DNA from: Lelliottia nimipressuralis
Lineage (GTDB): Bacteria; Pseudomonadota; Gammaproteobacteria; Enterobacterales; Enterobacteriaceae
NCBI RefSeq assembly: GCF_004115925.1
Contig: NZ_SDDX01000020.1
Span: 186,001 to 250,000 of the forward strand
Direction of reading: 5' to 3'
DNA: 64,000 bases
Position numbers and translations under genes: made by a program. Positions 49,580 to 58,919 of this stretch are shown here, one piece after another; position 1 is the first letter of the stretch, and the number at the start of each line of letters is the position of its first letter. The notes under the pieces are model-generated. The model was not told where the DNA came from and did no database searches. It saw only the letters and a list, made by a program, of their open reading frames with translations.

Positions 49580-50499
49580 TGAGTATCGACGTCTGGTTTG
49601 TGATGTTGCCGGGAGTGCTGGCGCTGGATATGTCCGGCCCGGCAGAAACCTTTGTGCTGGCAGGCGATGCGTTTCGCCTGCACTACATCGGCCCGCAGCC
49701 GGAGGTCCCCACCTCGATTGGCCTGACGATGGGCGGAATTGCGCCTCTTCCCGAGACGCTGCCCGAGGGCAGTTTGCTGGTTTTACCGGGCGTGAGTGAT
49801 TCGCGCCATCAGTTTTCGACGCCTCAGGCACAGAGCGTTCAGCACTGGCTGATGCGCCTGCAACCCGAGATTCACCGTCAGGCCATCACCGTTATGTGCG
49901 TTTGCTCCGGAGCACTGCTGGCAGCGAAGTCGGGTTTACTCAATGGCAAGCAGTGCACAACGCATCACGATGTTATCGGGCGTCTTCGCGACGCGGCACC
50001 GGGTGCGCTAATCAAAGAGAATCGTATTTTTGTGCAGGACGGTAACATCTGGACCAGTGCCGGGATCACCTCAGGGATTGATCTCGCTTTGCACCTGATG
50101 AGCCGCCTGTGTGGGCCGGAAAAGGCGCTGGCCGTCGCCCGTGAAATGGTGGTGTGGTTCCGACGTTCGGGCGACGATCCGCAGCTCTCGCCGTGGCTGC
50201 GTTATCGCAATCATCTGCACCCGGCCATCCACCGCGCGCAGGATGCGCTAACCGCTGAACCGCAAAAAGGCTGGCAACTGGCCGATATTGCGGCTCTGGC
50301 GCATGTCAGCCCCCGGCATTTAACACGTCTTTTTCAGGAACATCTGGGGATCAGCGTGCGCGATTATCTGGAGCAGCTGCGGCTGGCGATTGCACAGCAG
50401 TGGCTGTTGCAGGGGCGCGGCGTGGAGCAGGCGTCCATCGCCGCAGGGTTTTCGTCTCCACGCCAGTTTCACCGGGCAAAGCAGCGCGCAATCAGCTGA
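49579..50499 (+). CDS. GlxA-type AraC regulator with DJ-1/PfpI domain
   Basis: A 306-residue protein: N-terminal class I glutamine-amidotransferase-like domain (about 1-165, with [18 protein letters not shown]) fused to an AraC-type DNA-binding domain (about 200-305, with [20 protein letters not shown] and [18 protein letters not shown]). Relatives regulate amine, carnitine or other nitrogen-compound catabolism. It is coupled to the cysteine hydrolase (TGATG). Its last eight bases overlap the wecH 3' end on the other strand. Confidence 0.9.
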   Translation: MSIDVWFVMLPGVLALDMSGPAETFVLAGDAFRLHYIGPQPEVPTSIGLTMGGIAPLPETLPEGSLLVLPGVSDSRHQFSTPQAQSVQHWLMRLQPEIHRQAITVMCVCSGALLAAKSGLLNGKQCTTHHDVIGRLRDAAPGALIKENRIFVQDGNIWTSAGITSGIDLALHLMSRLCGPEKALAVAREMVVWFRRSGDDPQLSPWLRYRNHLHPAIHRAQDALTAEPQKGWQLADIAALAHVSPRHLTRLFQEHLGISVRDYLEQLRLAIAQQWLLQGRGVEQASIAAGFSSPRQFHRAKQRAIS

Positions 50500-51487
50500 C
50501 AAACCGGCGCGTGTCCACGCGCTGCAGCAGCATCGACAGCAGCAGGCTGATGAGCAACGTCGCGGTGAAAATCCAGACGATATCCAGCAACGGCCAGCTT
50601 TTCAGCTCAAGTCCCCGCGTGCGCAGGGCGTGGATCACCAGTGCGTGAAAGCCATAAATCCCGAGGGAGTGGCGTGAAATCAGCCCCAGTACCGGAAGTG
50701 GGCGCGTGTTTAGAGTGTTTTTGACCAGCGTCAACAGCGAAACGGCGCAGATAAAGACCATCGGGCCGCAGTACACATACCAGGTGTCGGCAAAGTTCCC
50801 GCGCCAGCGCAGCTCATAGAGGGTTCCGCGTGAGATCACAAACACCGCCCCGATGAACAGCGCGGCGCAAAGCCACGTCAGCCAGGGCTTGCGCGTATCC
50901 AGCATACCGATTGCTCGCCCGAGCATTCCGTAAATCACGTAGTAAAACGTGTCGCCGTTAATATAGAGATTGATCGGCAGCCATTCGAAGCCGCCTATTT
51001 TCTGCGAGACGGTATTAGGATTGGCGAGCAGGCCAATCACCACCATCAGCGCCAGCAACATCCGCCCACCGACGTTTTTGACCTGAATCAGCGGGGAGAC
51101 GAGATAAATTACGATGATGGCGAAGAAAAACCACAGATGGTAGAAAACGGGTTTTTGCAGCAAATTCTTCAGCGACAGTTCGGCGTTTATCGACGTAAAC
51201 AGGCTGATATAAAGCAACGCCACGGCGCTGTAAAACAGCAGGCACAGGCCAATGCGCAGGAAATGGCGCGGTTGTGCGCTGCGCTCACCGAAAAACAGAT
51301 AACCGGAAATCATGAAAAACAGCGGGACGCTGACGCGCGATGCCGAGTTGAGGATATTGGCGATATCCCAGTTCATTGGGCTGATGCTGTGGGCATTGGT
51401 GATGTACCAGGTCGTGGTATGAATCATCACGACCATCAAACAGGCTATCCCTCGCAAATTATCAATCCAGCTAATTTTTGACTGCAT
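50492..51487 (-). CDS. wecH: WecH (YiaH), O-acetyltransferase of enterobacterial common antigen
   Basis: A 331-residue inner-membrane acyltransferase-3 protein with about ten hydrophobic segments and N-terminal [20 protein letters not shown], in which the His is the family's catalytic candidate. In E. coli it O-acetylates the GlcNAc of enterobacterial common antigen. Length equals that of E. coli. Convergent and overlapping with the AraC gene. Confidence 0.95.
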   Translation of the reverse strand: MQSKISWIDNLRGIACLMVVMIHTTTWYITNAHSISPMNWDIANILNSASRVSVPLFFMISGYLFFGERSAQPRHFLRIGLCLLFYSAVALLYISLFTSINAELSLKNLLQKPVFYHLWFFFAIIVIYLVSPLIQVKNVGGRMLLALMVVIGLLANPNTVSQKIGGFEWLPINLYINGDTFYYVIYGMLGRAIGMLDTRKPWLTWLCAALFIGAVFVISRGTLYELRWRGNFADTWYVYCGPMVFICAVSLLTLVKNTLNTRPLPVLGLISRHSLGIYGFHALVIHALRTRGLELKSWPLLDIVWIFTATLLISLLLSMLLQRVDTRRFVS

Positions 51488-51670
51488 CAGTTCCTCTGTG
51501 TTGGTGGTAAATACGGTCTGACTGTCATTGTGTGCTAGCCTCTCTCTGGATAATTCTGAGTTTGCCTGGGCGCGCTTGAACGAAAGTCGCGAGATTCGCA
51601 GAATGCCGGGCCATAATCTATAAAGTTTTAATACTAAAAATAACAGCCAGAAAATAGGGCGGTAATAAAA

Positions 51671-51976
51671 ATGATGATCACGCGCGCTGCGTCACTGATT
51701 CTGCTGGTTTTACTTGCAGGGTGCAGCTCACAGGAAGACGCTCCGGTACAGCGGGCGCAGAAAAGCAAAGTCAGCCCGGAACGTTCGTTAAATATGGAGC
51801 AGCTGTGTAAGGATCAGGCCGCCCATCGCTATAATACCGGCACTCAAAAAATTGATGTGACAGGCTTTGAGCAATTTCAGGGCAGCTATGAGATGCGCGG
51901 GTCTACGGCACGTAAAGAGGGCTTTGTCTGCTCTTTTGACGCAGACGGGCAGTTTTTGCATCTCTCAATGCGCTAA
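51671..51976 (+). CDS. ysaB: YsaB family lipoprotein
   Basis: A 101-residue lipoprotein: signal peptide with lipobox LLAGC (Cys at about residue 18), then a small domain with two further cysteines ([12 protein letters not shown] and [10 protein letters not shown]) that may form a disulfide. It begins with two adjacent ATGs; the first is used here and the ribosome site is weak. It lies upstream of glyQ, as ysaB does in E. coli. Function unknown. Confidence 0.82.
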   Translation: MMITRAASLILLVLLAGCSSQEDAPVQRAQKSKVSPERSLNMEQLCKDQAAHRYNTGTQKIDVTGFEQFQGSYEMRGSTARKEGFVCSFDADGQFLHLSMR

Positions 51977-52091
51977 GCGCCTTATTTCCCCAATTTTCCC
52001 TAAACAAACCCGTTTCGTACTGTATATCTTGCAGTCAGCGGGTATACTGATCCCTTCCATTTAAAACCACACGTATCCAGCACGAAATACT

Positions 52092-53003
52092 ATGCAAAAG
52101 TTTGATACCAAGACCTTCCAGGGCCTGATCCTGACGTTACAGGATTACTGGGCTCGTCAGGGCTGCACCATTGTTCAACCTTTGGACATGGAAGTTGGCG
52201 CCGGCACTTCACACCCGATGACTAGCCTGCGTGCGCTGGGGCCTGAACCTATGGCAACCGCGTATGTGCAACCATCCCGTCGTCCGACCGACGGCCGCTA
52301 TGGCGAAAACCCGAACCGCTTACAGCACTATTACCAGTTCCAGGTGGTGATTAAGCCTTCTCCGGATAATATCCAGGAGCTGTACCTCGGTTCCCTGAAA
52401 GAGCTGGGCGTGGATCCAACCATTCATGACATTCGCTTCGTGGAAGATAACTGGGAAAACCCAACGCTGGGTGCCTGGGGTCTGGGCTGGGAAGTATGGC
52501 TGAACGGCATGGAAGTGACGCAGTTCACTTACTTCCAGCAGGTGGGCGGTCTTGAGTGTAAGCCAATCACCGGTGAGATCACCTACGGTCTGGAACGTCT
52601 GGCCATGTACATTCAGGGCGTAGACAGCGTTTACGACCTGGTCTGGAGCGACGGCCCGCTGGGTAAAACCACCTACGGCGACGTGTTCCATCAGAACGAA
52701 GTGGAGCAATCCACCTATAACTTCGAATACGCGGATGTGGACTTCCTGTTCACCTGCTTCGAGCAGTACGAGAAAGAAGCGCAGCAGCTGCTGGCGCTGG
52801 AAACTCCGCTGCCGCTGCCAGCCTACGAGCGTATTCTGAAGGCCGCCCATAGCTTTAACCTGCTCGACGCCCGTAAAGCCATCTCCGTGACTGAACGTCA
52901 GCGCTATATTTTGCGCATTCGCACGCTGACCAAAGCCGTTGCAGAAGCTTACTACGCGTCCCGTGAAGCCCTTGGCTTCCCGATGTGCAATCGAAATAAA
53001 TAA
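52092..53003 (+). CDS. glyQ: glycine-tRNA ligase alpha subunit
   Basis: Catalytic alpha subunit (303 residues) of the bacterial alpha2beta2 glycyl-tRNA synthetase: forms glycyl-adenylate. Class II motifs are recognisable, including [20 protein letters not shown] and [18 protein letters not shown]. glyS starts nine bases after its stop. Nearly identical to E. coli. Confidence 0.98.
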   Translation: MQKFDTKTFQGLILTLQDYWARQGCTIVQPLDMEVGAGTSHPMTSLRALGPEPMATAYVQPSRRPTDGRYGENPNRLQHYYQFQVVIKPSPDNIQELYLGSLKELGVDPTIHDIRFVEDNWENPTLGAWGLGWEVWLNGMEVTQFTYFQQVGGLECKPITGEITYGLERLAMYIQGVDSVYDLVWSDGPLGKTTYGDVFHQNEVEQSTYNFEYADVDFLFTCFEQYEKEAQQLLALETPLPLPAYERILKAAHSFNLLDARKAISVTERQRYILRIRTLTKAVAEAYYASREALGFPMCNRNK

Positions 53004-53012
53004 GAGGCGGCC

Positions 53013-55082
53013 ATGTCTGAGAATACTTTCCTGGTGGAAATCGGCACTGAAGAGCTGCCACCAAAAGCCCTGCGCAGCCTGGCGGAATCCTTCGCTGCAA
53101 ATGTCACGGCTGAGCTGGATAACGCTGGCCTGGCGCACGGTAAAATCGAATGGTTTGCGGCTCCACGCCGTCTGGCGCTGAAAGTTGCAAATCTCGCAGC
53201 CTCCCAGCCAGACCGTGAAGTCGAAAAACGCGGCCCGGCCATTGCCCAGGCGTTTGACGCGGAAGGCAAACCGAGCAAAGCCGCCGAAGGCTGGGCACGT
53301 GGTTGCGGTATCACCGTTGACCAGGCTGAGCGTCTGGCGACCGACAAGGGTGAATGGCTGCTGTATCGCGCCCATGTGAAAGGCGAAAGCGCAGAAGCGC
53401 TGCTGCCAAACATGATTGCCACGTCGCTGGCTAAACTGCCGATTCCGAAACTGATGCGCTGGGGCGCGAGCGACGTGCACTTTGTACGTCCGGTTCACAC
53501 CGTGACCTTGCTGCTGGGCGATAAGCTGATCCCTGCGACAATCCTGGGTATTCAGTCCGATCGCGTGATCCGTGGCCATCGCTTTATGGGCGAGCCTGAG
53601 TTCACCATCGAGCACGCCGATCAGTATCCGCAGATCCTGCTGGAACGCGGCAAAGTCATTGCTGATTACGAGCAGCGTAAAGCCAAAATCAAAGCAGATG
53701 CGGAAGAAGCGGCACGCAAAATCGGTGGCAATGCCGATCTGAGCGAAAGCCTGCTGGAAGAAGTGACCTCGCTGGTGGAATGGCCAGTGGTCCTGACGGC
53801 GAAGTTCGAAGAGAAATTCCTTGCCGTTCCGGCTGAAGCGCTGGTTTACACCATGAAGGGTGACCAGAAGTACTTCCCGGTATACGCGGCGGACGGCAAA
53901 CTGCTGCCAAACTTTATCTTTGTGGCGAACATTGAGTCGAAAGATCCGAGCCAGATTATCTCCGGTAACGAGAAAGTGGTTCGTCCACGTCTTGCGGATG
54001 CTGAGTTCTTCTTCAATAGCGACCGTAAAAAACGTCTGGAAGATCACCTGCCGCGCCTGCAAACCGTTCTGTTCCAGCAACAGCTCGGCACGCTGCGCGA
54101 CAAAACCGATCGTATCGCGGAGCTGTCTGGCTGGATCGCCCGTGAAATTGGTGCTGATGTTAACCACGCGACTCGCGCGGGCCTGCTCTCCAAGTGCGAC
54201 CTGATGACCAACATGGTGTTCGAATTTACCGACACCCAGGGCGTTATGGGCATGCACTACGCACGTCACGACGGCGAAGCGGAAGATGTCGCGGTTGCGC
54301 TGAATGAGCAGTATCAGCCACGCTTTGCGGGCGATGAACTGCCGTCTAATCCGGTGGCCTGTGCCGTCGCGATTGCCGATAAAATGGATACCCTTGCGGG
54401 GATCTTTGGTATCGGTCAGCATCCAAAAGGCGACAAAGACCCGTTTGCACTGCGTCGTGCGGCGCTCGGCGTGCTGCGTATCATCGTTGAGAAGAACCTG
54501 AATCTGGATCTGCAGACGCTGACTGAAGAAGCGGTACGTCTGTACGGCGATAAGCTGACCAACGCCAAAGTAGTGGATGACGTTATCGACTTTATGCTGG
54601 GCCGTTTCCGCGCCTGGTATCAGGACGAAGGCTACACCGTCGATACCATTCAGGCCGTTCTGGCACGCCGTCCAACGCGTCCGGCAGATTTTGATGCACG
54701 CATGAAGGCGGTTTCGCACTTCCGTACGCTGGAAGCCGCGTCTGCGCTGGCTGCGGCGAACAAGCGTGTTTCCAATATTCTGGCGAAGTCCGATGAACAG
54801 CTTACCGAACGTGTCAACGCTGCCACCCTGAAAGAGCCAGAAGAGATCGCGCTGGCGATGCAGGTTGTGGTATTGCGCGACAAGCTGGAGCCGTTCTTCG
54901 CGGAAGGCCGCTATCAGGAAGCGCTGGTGGAACTGGCGGAACTGCGTGAAGTGATCGATGCCTTCTTCGAAAAAGTGATGGTAAACGTAGAGGATAAAGA
55001 GCTGCGTATTAACCGCCTCTCGATGCTCGAAAAACTGCGTGAACTGTTCCTGCGCGTGGCGGATATTTCGCTGCTGCAGTAA
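53013..55082 (+). CDS. glyS: glycine-tRNA ligase beta subunit
   Basis: The beta subunit (689 residues) binds tRNA-Gly: N-terminal body with [15 protein letters not shown], a central HD-like domain (about 330-450), and a C-terminal anticodon-binding domain of the DALR type (about 580-680). Full length. A strong terminator follows. The very long ORF antisense to this gene pair is a codon-bias artefact. Confidence 0.98.
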   Translation: MSENTFLVEIGTEELPPKALRSLAESFAANVTAELDNAGLAHGKIEWFAAPRRLALKVANLAASQPDREVEKRGPAIAQAFDAEGKPSKAAEGWARGCGITVDQAERLATDKGEWLLYRAHVKGESAEALLPNMIATSLAKLPIPKLMRWGASDVHFVRPVHTVTLLLGDKLIPATILGIQSDRVIRGHRFMGEPEFTIEHADQYPQILLERGKVIADYEQRKAKIKADAEEAARKIGGNADLSESLLEEVTSLVEWPVVLTAKFEEKFLAVPAEALVYTMKGDQKYFPVYAADGKLLPNFIFVANIESKDPSQIISGNEKVVRPRLADAEFFFNSDRKKRLEDHLPRLQTVLFQQQLGTLRDKTDRIAELSGWIAREIGADVNHATRAGLLSKCDLMTNMVFEFTDTQGVMGMHYARHDGEAEDVAVALNEQYQPRFAGDELPSNPVACAVAIADKMDTLAGIFGIGQHPKGDKDPFALRRAALGVLRIIVEKNLNLDLQTLTEEAVRLYGDKLTNAKVVDDVIDFMLGRFRAWYQDEGYTVDTIQAVLARRPTRPADFDARMKAVSHFRTLEAASALAAANKRVSNILAKSDEQLTERVNAATLKEPEEIALAMQVVVLRDKLEPFFAEGRYQEALVELAELREVIDAFFEKVMVNVEDKELRINRLSMLEKLRELFLRVADISLLQ

Positions 55083-55096
55083 TCGGTTATCGATAT

Positions 55097-55127
55097 AAAA
55101 AAACCCGCTGAAAGGCGGGTTTTTTAT
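55097..55127 (+). terminator. glyS terminator
   Basis: CCCGC (55104-55108), loop tgaaa, GCGGG (55115-55119; C55113 unpaired region), followed by T6. It marks the left edge of the accessory islet. Confidence 0.85.
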
Positions 55128-55252
55128 TTTCTGAACGTGTTCTCTTTTAAAGAATATATGATCTGTCAGACACTATTCAGTGTGAGAAAGAGTAATATAA
55201 TGATGCTCATTTAATTGGCTCAGGGAATGTTGCCAGATAAGGACATCAACAT

Positions 55253-57244
55253 ATGAGTAATACCGTTTATTTAAGGATGAAAGGCGAACGTCAGGGTGAA
55301 ATATCTTCAGGCTGCGGAACAGAAAAATCCATTGGTAATCGCTACCAGTATCAGCATCGGGATGAAATTCTTGTTTACCAGCTTGCCTCCAGTATGACGA
55401 GCACCGCAAATGGCATGAACCACCCGGGCCTGCGCTTTACTAAACCGATAGATAAAAGTACGCCATTACTGACGACAGCGATTAATGAGAATGAAAAGCT
55501 GCAGCTGATCTTCGATTTTTATCGCACTAATCGCTACGGGCGACAGGAGAAATACTATCAGATAGAACTCCGTGGGGCATCTATTCAGGGGATTATGCAT
55601 TCTATAAATCCGGATGTTCTCGATAGCGAAAATATCACTGTGAGTTATGAATATATTCGCAGTAAACATCTTGGCGCTAACACGGAATACAGTGATCTGA
55701 TCCTACCGGATAACTATAAACAGCTGTTTCCGCCGAATGAAAAGCCGCAGCCAGAAATACGTCATATTATTTTGACACTGGGCGTCTTTTTTGATGGAAC
55801 CGGTAATAATGCCGTGAACACGCAGAATATGTTAGCTGCCTGTACCGCTGCCCATTTCGAACTCTCCGATCCGGATGCTGAAATTATTCTGGCCCGTACT
55901 GCCGAGGAAAAGATGGGCATTTCAGGTACCAGCGCTACCAGCTATATCGGGGGCTATACAAATATTCACTGGTTAAATACGTTGTACAAAACGGATATCC
56001 CCATTGATACAGGGCAAGTGCAGGCAGCAATTTATGTGGAAGGGATTGGTACCGAAGCGGGTAAACCGGACAGTATGCTTGGCCTGACCTTAGGCGTGGC
56101 GGATACCGGGGTGATTGCGAAGACGGACCTTGCGGTGAAGCAGATTGCGGTGGCGATCGAAGAGACTTTACGCAAACTTCGACAGACAATTTCTGGGGGT
56201 GGGATGACGGTCACGTCCTGCCAGTTTGATATCTTTGGTTTTAGCCGTGGAGCCGCCGCCGCACGCCATTTTGCCAACCGTATTCAGGATAAAGACAGAG
56301 TGATCGCCAATGCCATTCGCTACGGAATGGGGGAGGTGAATTATGTCGGTGCGCCAGCCGGGAAAACGCGTTTCATCGGCATTTTCGATACTGTCGCCGC
56401 CATCGGCACGCCACAGAACGGCCTGAACCCGCATACGGCGAATACCGGCGAGGTCAATATCATGCTGCGTCCTGGCGTGGCGGAAAAAGTCTTTCATATC
56501 ACGGCACAGAACGAATGCCGCTTTAACTTTGCGCTGAACAGTGTCCAGCCCGCGTGGCCTGAACTGGCGCTGCCCGGCGCTCACTCCGATATCGGCGGAG
56601 GTTATTTGCCAGTGGTGCGCGAAAATATCTTCCTTACACGCCCCGAGGGTGAAACGGTGCCACTCAACACACCTCCTCAAAAGTCGCGGGCGTACCGTCA
56701 TGCCGTAGCACAATTGTCCGTACTTGAGGCTTCCGCAGTAGTGGCCCCGCTTATCCGCACCAACGACATTAGCGCGGATGTGTGGGAAGACGAGCGAATG
56801 CCAGTCCATCACATCGAGGGGATGCAAAAAAGGGCATTTGCGGCGCTGACCATGAAGCAAAGACTGGTGAAGAACGACTGGTCCAAAGTGGTACTAAGGG
56901 TCATGCTCGATGCGGCGCAGGAGGCGGGAGTCGTGTTTAATCCAATTAAAACATCAGATAAGGATTTGAGTATTGCTACTGCCCTTATCCCGCTTTTTTC
57001 AAAAGCGATTGAATCAGGAAAGGCCATTCGTAAAGGAGGTAAGGGAATACTTTTCTCCTCATCGGAAATAGATCTTCTGGCAAAAGAGTTTGTCCACTGC
57101 TCGGCAAACTGGAACAGCATAATACTCGACTCTCACAGGAAGATTTATGGTGGTATGTCCCCCTCGCAGATAATTGGTTTTGTAAATCGCCCGGATGATA
57201 ACTGGAAACGGACAACTTATGACATGGATGGGAATAAAAAATGA
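55253..57244 (+). CDS. T6SS effector: Hcp domain fused to a DUF2235/Tle1-type lipase
   Basis: A 663-residue two-domain protein. Residues 1-150 form an Hcp domain (MSNTVYLRMKGERQGEI, EILVYQLASS, YYQIELRGASIQGI), the ring protein of the type VI secretion tube. Residues about 165-640 form a DUF2235 alpha/beta hydrolase: FFDGTGNN (Asp181), nucleophile elbow GFSRG (Ser331), Asp379 in IFDTVAAIG and His444 in GAHSDIGGGY as the likely triad. Tle1 enzymes are phospholipases delivered into rival cells; Hcp fusions ('extended toxin' Hcps) ride within the tube. The gene overlaps the first immunity gene by four bases (ATGA). There is no signal peptide and no VgrG or structural T6SS gene nearby. The preceding 170 bases are AT-rich. 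Confidence 0.9.
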   Translation: MSNTVYLRMKGERQGEISSGCGTEKSIGNRYQYQHRDEILVYQLASSMTSTANGMNHPGLRFTKPIDKSTPLLTTAINENEKLQLIFDFYRTNRYGRQEKYYQIELRGASIQGIMHSINPDVLDSENITVSYEYIRSKHLGANTEYSDLILPDNYKQLFPPNEKPQPEIRHIILTLGVFFDGTGNNAVNTQNMLAACTAAHFELSDPDAEIILARTAEEKMGISGTSATSYIGGYTNIHWLNTLYKTDIPIDTGQVQAAIYVEGIGTEAGKPDSMLGLTLGVADTGVIAKTDLAVKQIAVAIEETLRKLRQTISGGGMTVTSCQFDIFGFSRGAAAARHFANRIQDKDRVIANAIRYGMGEVNYVGAPAGKTRFIGIFDTVAAIGTPQNGLNPHTANTGEVNIMLRPGVAEKVFHITAQNECRFNFALNSVQPAWPELALPGAHSDIGGGYLPVVRENIFLTRPEGETVPLNTPPQKSRAYRHAVAQLSVLEASAVVAPLIRTNDISADVWEDERMPVHHIEGMQKRAFAALTMKQRLVKNDWSKVVLRVMLDAAQEAGVVFNPIKTSDKDLSIATALIPLFSKAIESGKAIRKGGKGILFSSSEIDLLAKEFVHCSANWNSIILDSHRKIYGGMSPSQIIGFVNRPDDNWKRTTYDMDGNKK

Positions 57245-57909
57245 AAATGGGCAAACAGTTCTTTTTTTTACTCTTGCTTGCTGTTGCAGGCTGCCACTCG
57301 GCCGGATCTATCACCCCGGAAGAAACCGGTGAAATGCCTTATGGGTTATGGGGATTTGTGTTTTTTACGCCGAAAGCGCTTCCGGCTTTTGTCAATTATG
57401 TTGGCATCATCGATGATAAAAATGTTCTCTACTCATTTAGAACGCTTGATCGGGTTGAGGATGATGCTTCAAGCATCGGGTTATGGAATAACCGCTACAT
57501 GAATTTCGCGCAATTTAACAAAGCTCGCCATCCACCGGTGGCTATGCTTTTTTGCTGGGATTCTATTATCGATAAAAAAACCTATGAAACGCGTATTATT
57601 TTCCCGGCGTCCATGAGGGAACAAATGAACACCTCAACCGGCCTGGACTGGCTTGGTAAGGAGGCCTGGTACAGTACAATTCTGTTTGGTCTGGCTCCCG
57701 AGGGGAAGGTTAGAGTCTGGTTGCAAAACAGCGGCGGGGGAAACAACCTGCCGATAGAGCCTAAAAAAATCACAACGCTGTCAGGCGATAAACTGGAGGG
57801 ATGTAAAGGGATAAGTCGGCTTGATATGTCTTACAAAATTCCGGAGGGATATGATCCGGATACAAAAGACTTTATCAAGGGCAAAACCTACCCTTATGGC
57901 AACTGGTGA
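57241..57909 (+). CDS. DUF2931 lipoprotein, probable Tle1 immunity protein, copy 1
   Basis: A 222-residue lipoprotein: signal peptide with lipobox LLAVAGC (Cys at about residue 18), then a DUF2931 domain with PYGLWGFVFFTPKALP, VGIIDDKNVLYSFRTLD and PKKITTLSGDKLEGCKG. Membrane-anchored periplasmic immunity proteins are the known way Tle lipases are neutralised. The ATG overlaps the effector stop, so the two are made together. About two thirds of positions appear shared with copy 2 by eye. Immunity role is inferred from linkage and location. Confidence 0.85.
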   Translation: MKMGKQFFFLLLLAVAGCHSAGSITPEETGEMPYGLWGFVFFTPKALPAFVNYVGIIDDKNVLYSFRTLDRVEDDASSIGLWNNRYMNFAQFNKARHPPVAMLFCWDSIIDKKTYETRIIFPASMREQMNTSTGLDWLGKEAWYSTILFGLAPEGKVRVWLQNSGGGNNLPIEPKKITTLSGDKLEGCKGISRLDMSYKIPEGYDPDTKDFIKGKTYPYGNW

Positions 57910-57947
57910 GGCTGTGAACTCACGTTTAACTCCATGGATGGCAATAA

Positions 57948-58607
57948 ATGAAATCTGGCAAACGGGTTTTTCTTTTACTCTTACTTGCAATTGCAGGCTG
58001 CCACTCGGCCGGATCTATAACCCCAGAAGAAATCGGTGAAATGCCTTATGGGATGTGGGAATTTGCGTTTTTTACACCCAAAGCATTACCTGCTGATGTG
58101 ACTTATGTCGGCATTATCGATGATAAAAATATTATCTACTCATTCAGAACGCTGGACAGTACTCAGGATAGCTGGGTCACAGTTGGCACATGGAGTAATA
58201 AGGTAAGACGGCATGCACAATTCAACAAAGCCCGCTATCCCCCTGTCGCTATGCTGTTTTGCTGGGACTCAACAATCGATAAAAAAACGTATGAAACGCG
58301 CATTATATTTCCTGAATCACTTAGGAGCAGAATGAGTGTTTCGACAGGAGTTGATCGCTATGGCGAAAAAGCATGGTATGACACTCTGTTGTTTGGGCTT
58401 GCGCCTGGGGGGAAGGTAAAGGTCTGGTTGCAAAATACTGTTGGGGGCAATGGGACGATCCCAGTAGAGCCTAAAAAAATCACAACGCTGACAGGCGAAA
58501 AACTGGATGGTTGCAAAGGCATTACCAAACATTCAAAAGGGTATCGGTATTCGAAGACGACGCAGGAATTTATCAAAGGCAAAACCTACCCTTACGGCAA
58601 TTGGTGA
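57948..58607 (+). CDS. DUF2931 lipoprotein, probable immunity protein, copy 2
   Basis: A 219-residue paralogue of copy 1 with lipobox LLAIAGC and the same domain order: PYGMWEFAFFTPKALP, VGIIDDKNIIYSFRTLD, PKKITTLTGEKLDGCKG, TYPYGNW at the end. Differences cluster in the middle (about residues 65-85 and 120-160), which may set which toxin variant is bound. No effector body remains in front of it, so it may be an orphan immunity gene against related Tle1 toxins. Confidence 0.84.
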   Translation: MKSGKRVFLLLLLAIAGCHSAGSITPEEIGEMPYGMWEFAFFTPKALPADVTYVGIIDDKNIIYSFRTLDSTQDSWVTVGTWSNKVRRHAQFNKARYPPVAMLFCWDSTIDKKTYETRIIFPESLRSRMSVSTGVDRYGEKAWYDTLLFGLAPGGKVKVWLQNTVGGNGTIPVEPKKITTLTGEKLDGCKGITKHSKGYRYSKTTQEFIKGKTYPYGNW

Positions 58608-58645
58608 GGCTGTGAACTCACGTTTAACACCATGGATGGCGATAA

Positions 58646-58738
58646 ATGAAATCTGGCAAACGGTTCTCTCTTTCACTCTTACTTGCAGTTGCAGGCTGCC
58701 ACTCGGCCGGATCTCTAACTCCGGAAGAAACCGGCTAA
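58646..58738 (+). pseudogene. truncated third copy of the DUF2931 lipoprotein
   Basis: ATG to TAA, 30 residues: MKSGKRFSLSLLLAVAGC and then HSAGSLTPEETG, ending where copies 1 and 2 continue with EMPYG. It keeps the complete lipoprotein signal and lipobox but nothing of the folded domain. The repeated linker precedes it. The sequence after the stop is unrelated, so this is a recombination or deletion junction marking the right end of the array. Confidence 0.88.
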
Positions 58739-58833
58739 TCACTGCCTAAATTTTAACCTTGAAACCTTGGCCCGAATGCGGCTATCCTTTGTCGCGACGA
58801 ACCCCTCGTCATTTCTGGAGCACATAACGAAAA

Positions 58834-58871
58834 ATGAACAATCACGACTGATGAATTTCGATCCTTGCTAA
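58834..58871 (+). other. two overlapping tiny ORFs ahead of the ABC-F gene (possible leader)
   Basis: GGAG at 58818-58821 precedes ATG AAC AAT CAC GAC TGA (MNNHD), whose stop overlaps the next start (TGATG) of ATG AAT TTC GAT CCT TGC TAA (MNFDPC). A small GACGA/TCGTC stem lies at 58796-58810. Antibiotic-responsive ABC-F genes often have translated leaders; whether these peptides are made is unknown, and such tiny ORFs arise by chance. Confidence 0.25.
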
Positions 58872-58919
58872 ACGCTTGTGCGTCGGCAGGGGATGTTTTG
58901 ATTTCATTCAGGAGTGCTT

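Larger units (their letters stand above)
57241..58738 (+). repeat. tandem array of immunity genes with repeated linkers
   Basis: Three head-to-tail copies of one lipoprotein gene (the third truncated). The linkers at 57910-57947 and 58608-58645 are nearly identical, and both contain ATGGATGG(C)(A/G)ATAAATG, echoing the last codons of the effector (ATGGATGGGAATAAAAAATG). The duplication unit therefore included the 3' end of an effector gene. Confidence 0.8.

Noticed and set aside
52320..54719. 799-codon open frame on the minus strand opposite glyQ and glyS
   Set aside because: The plus-strand proteins are unmistakable full-length GlyQ and GlyS; GC-biased codon use in strongly expressed genes keeps the opposite frame open. 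No ribosome site or recognisable domain.
55129..55252. possible small gene or attachment site at the left edge of the T6SS islet
   Set aside because: Only AT-rich promoter-like sequence is visible; no direct repeat of the glyS end was found near 58740-60590.
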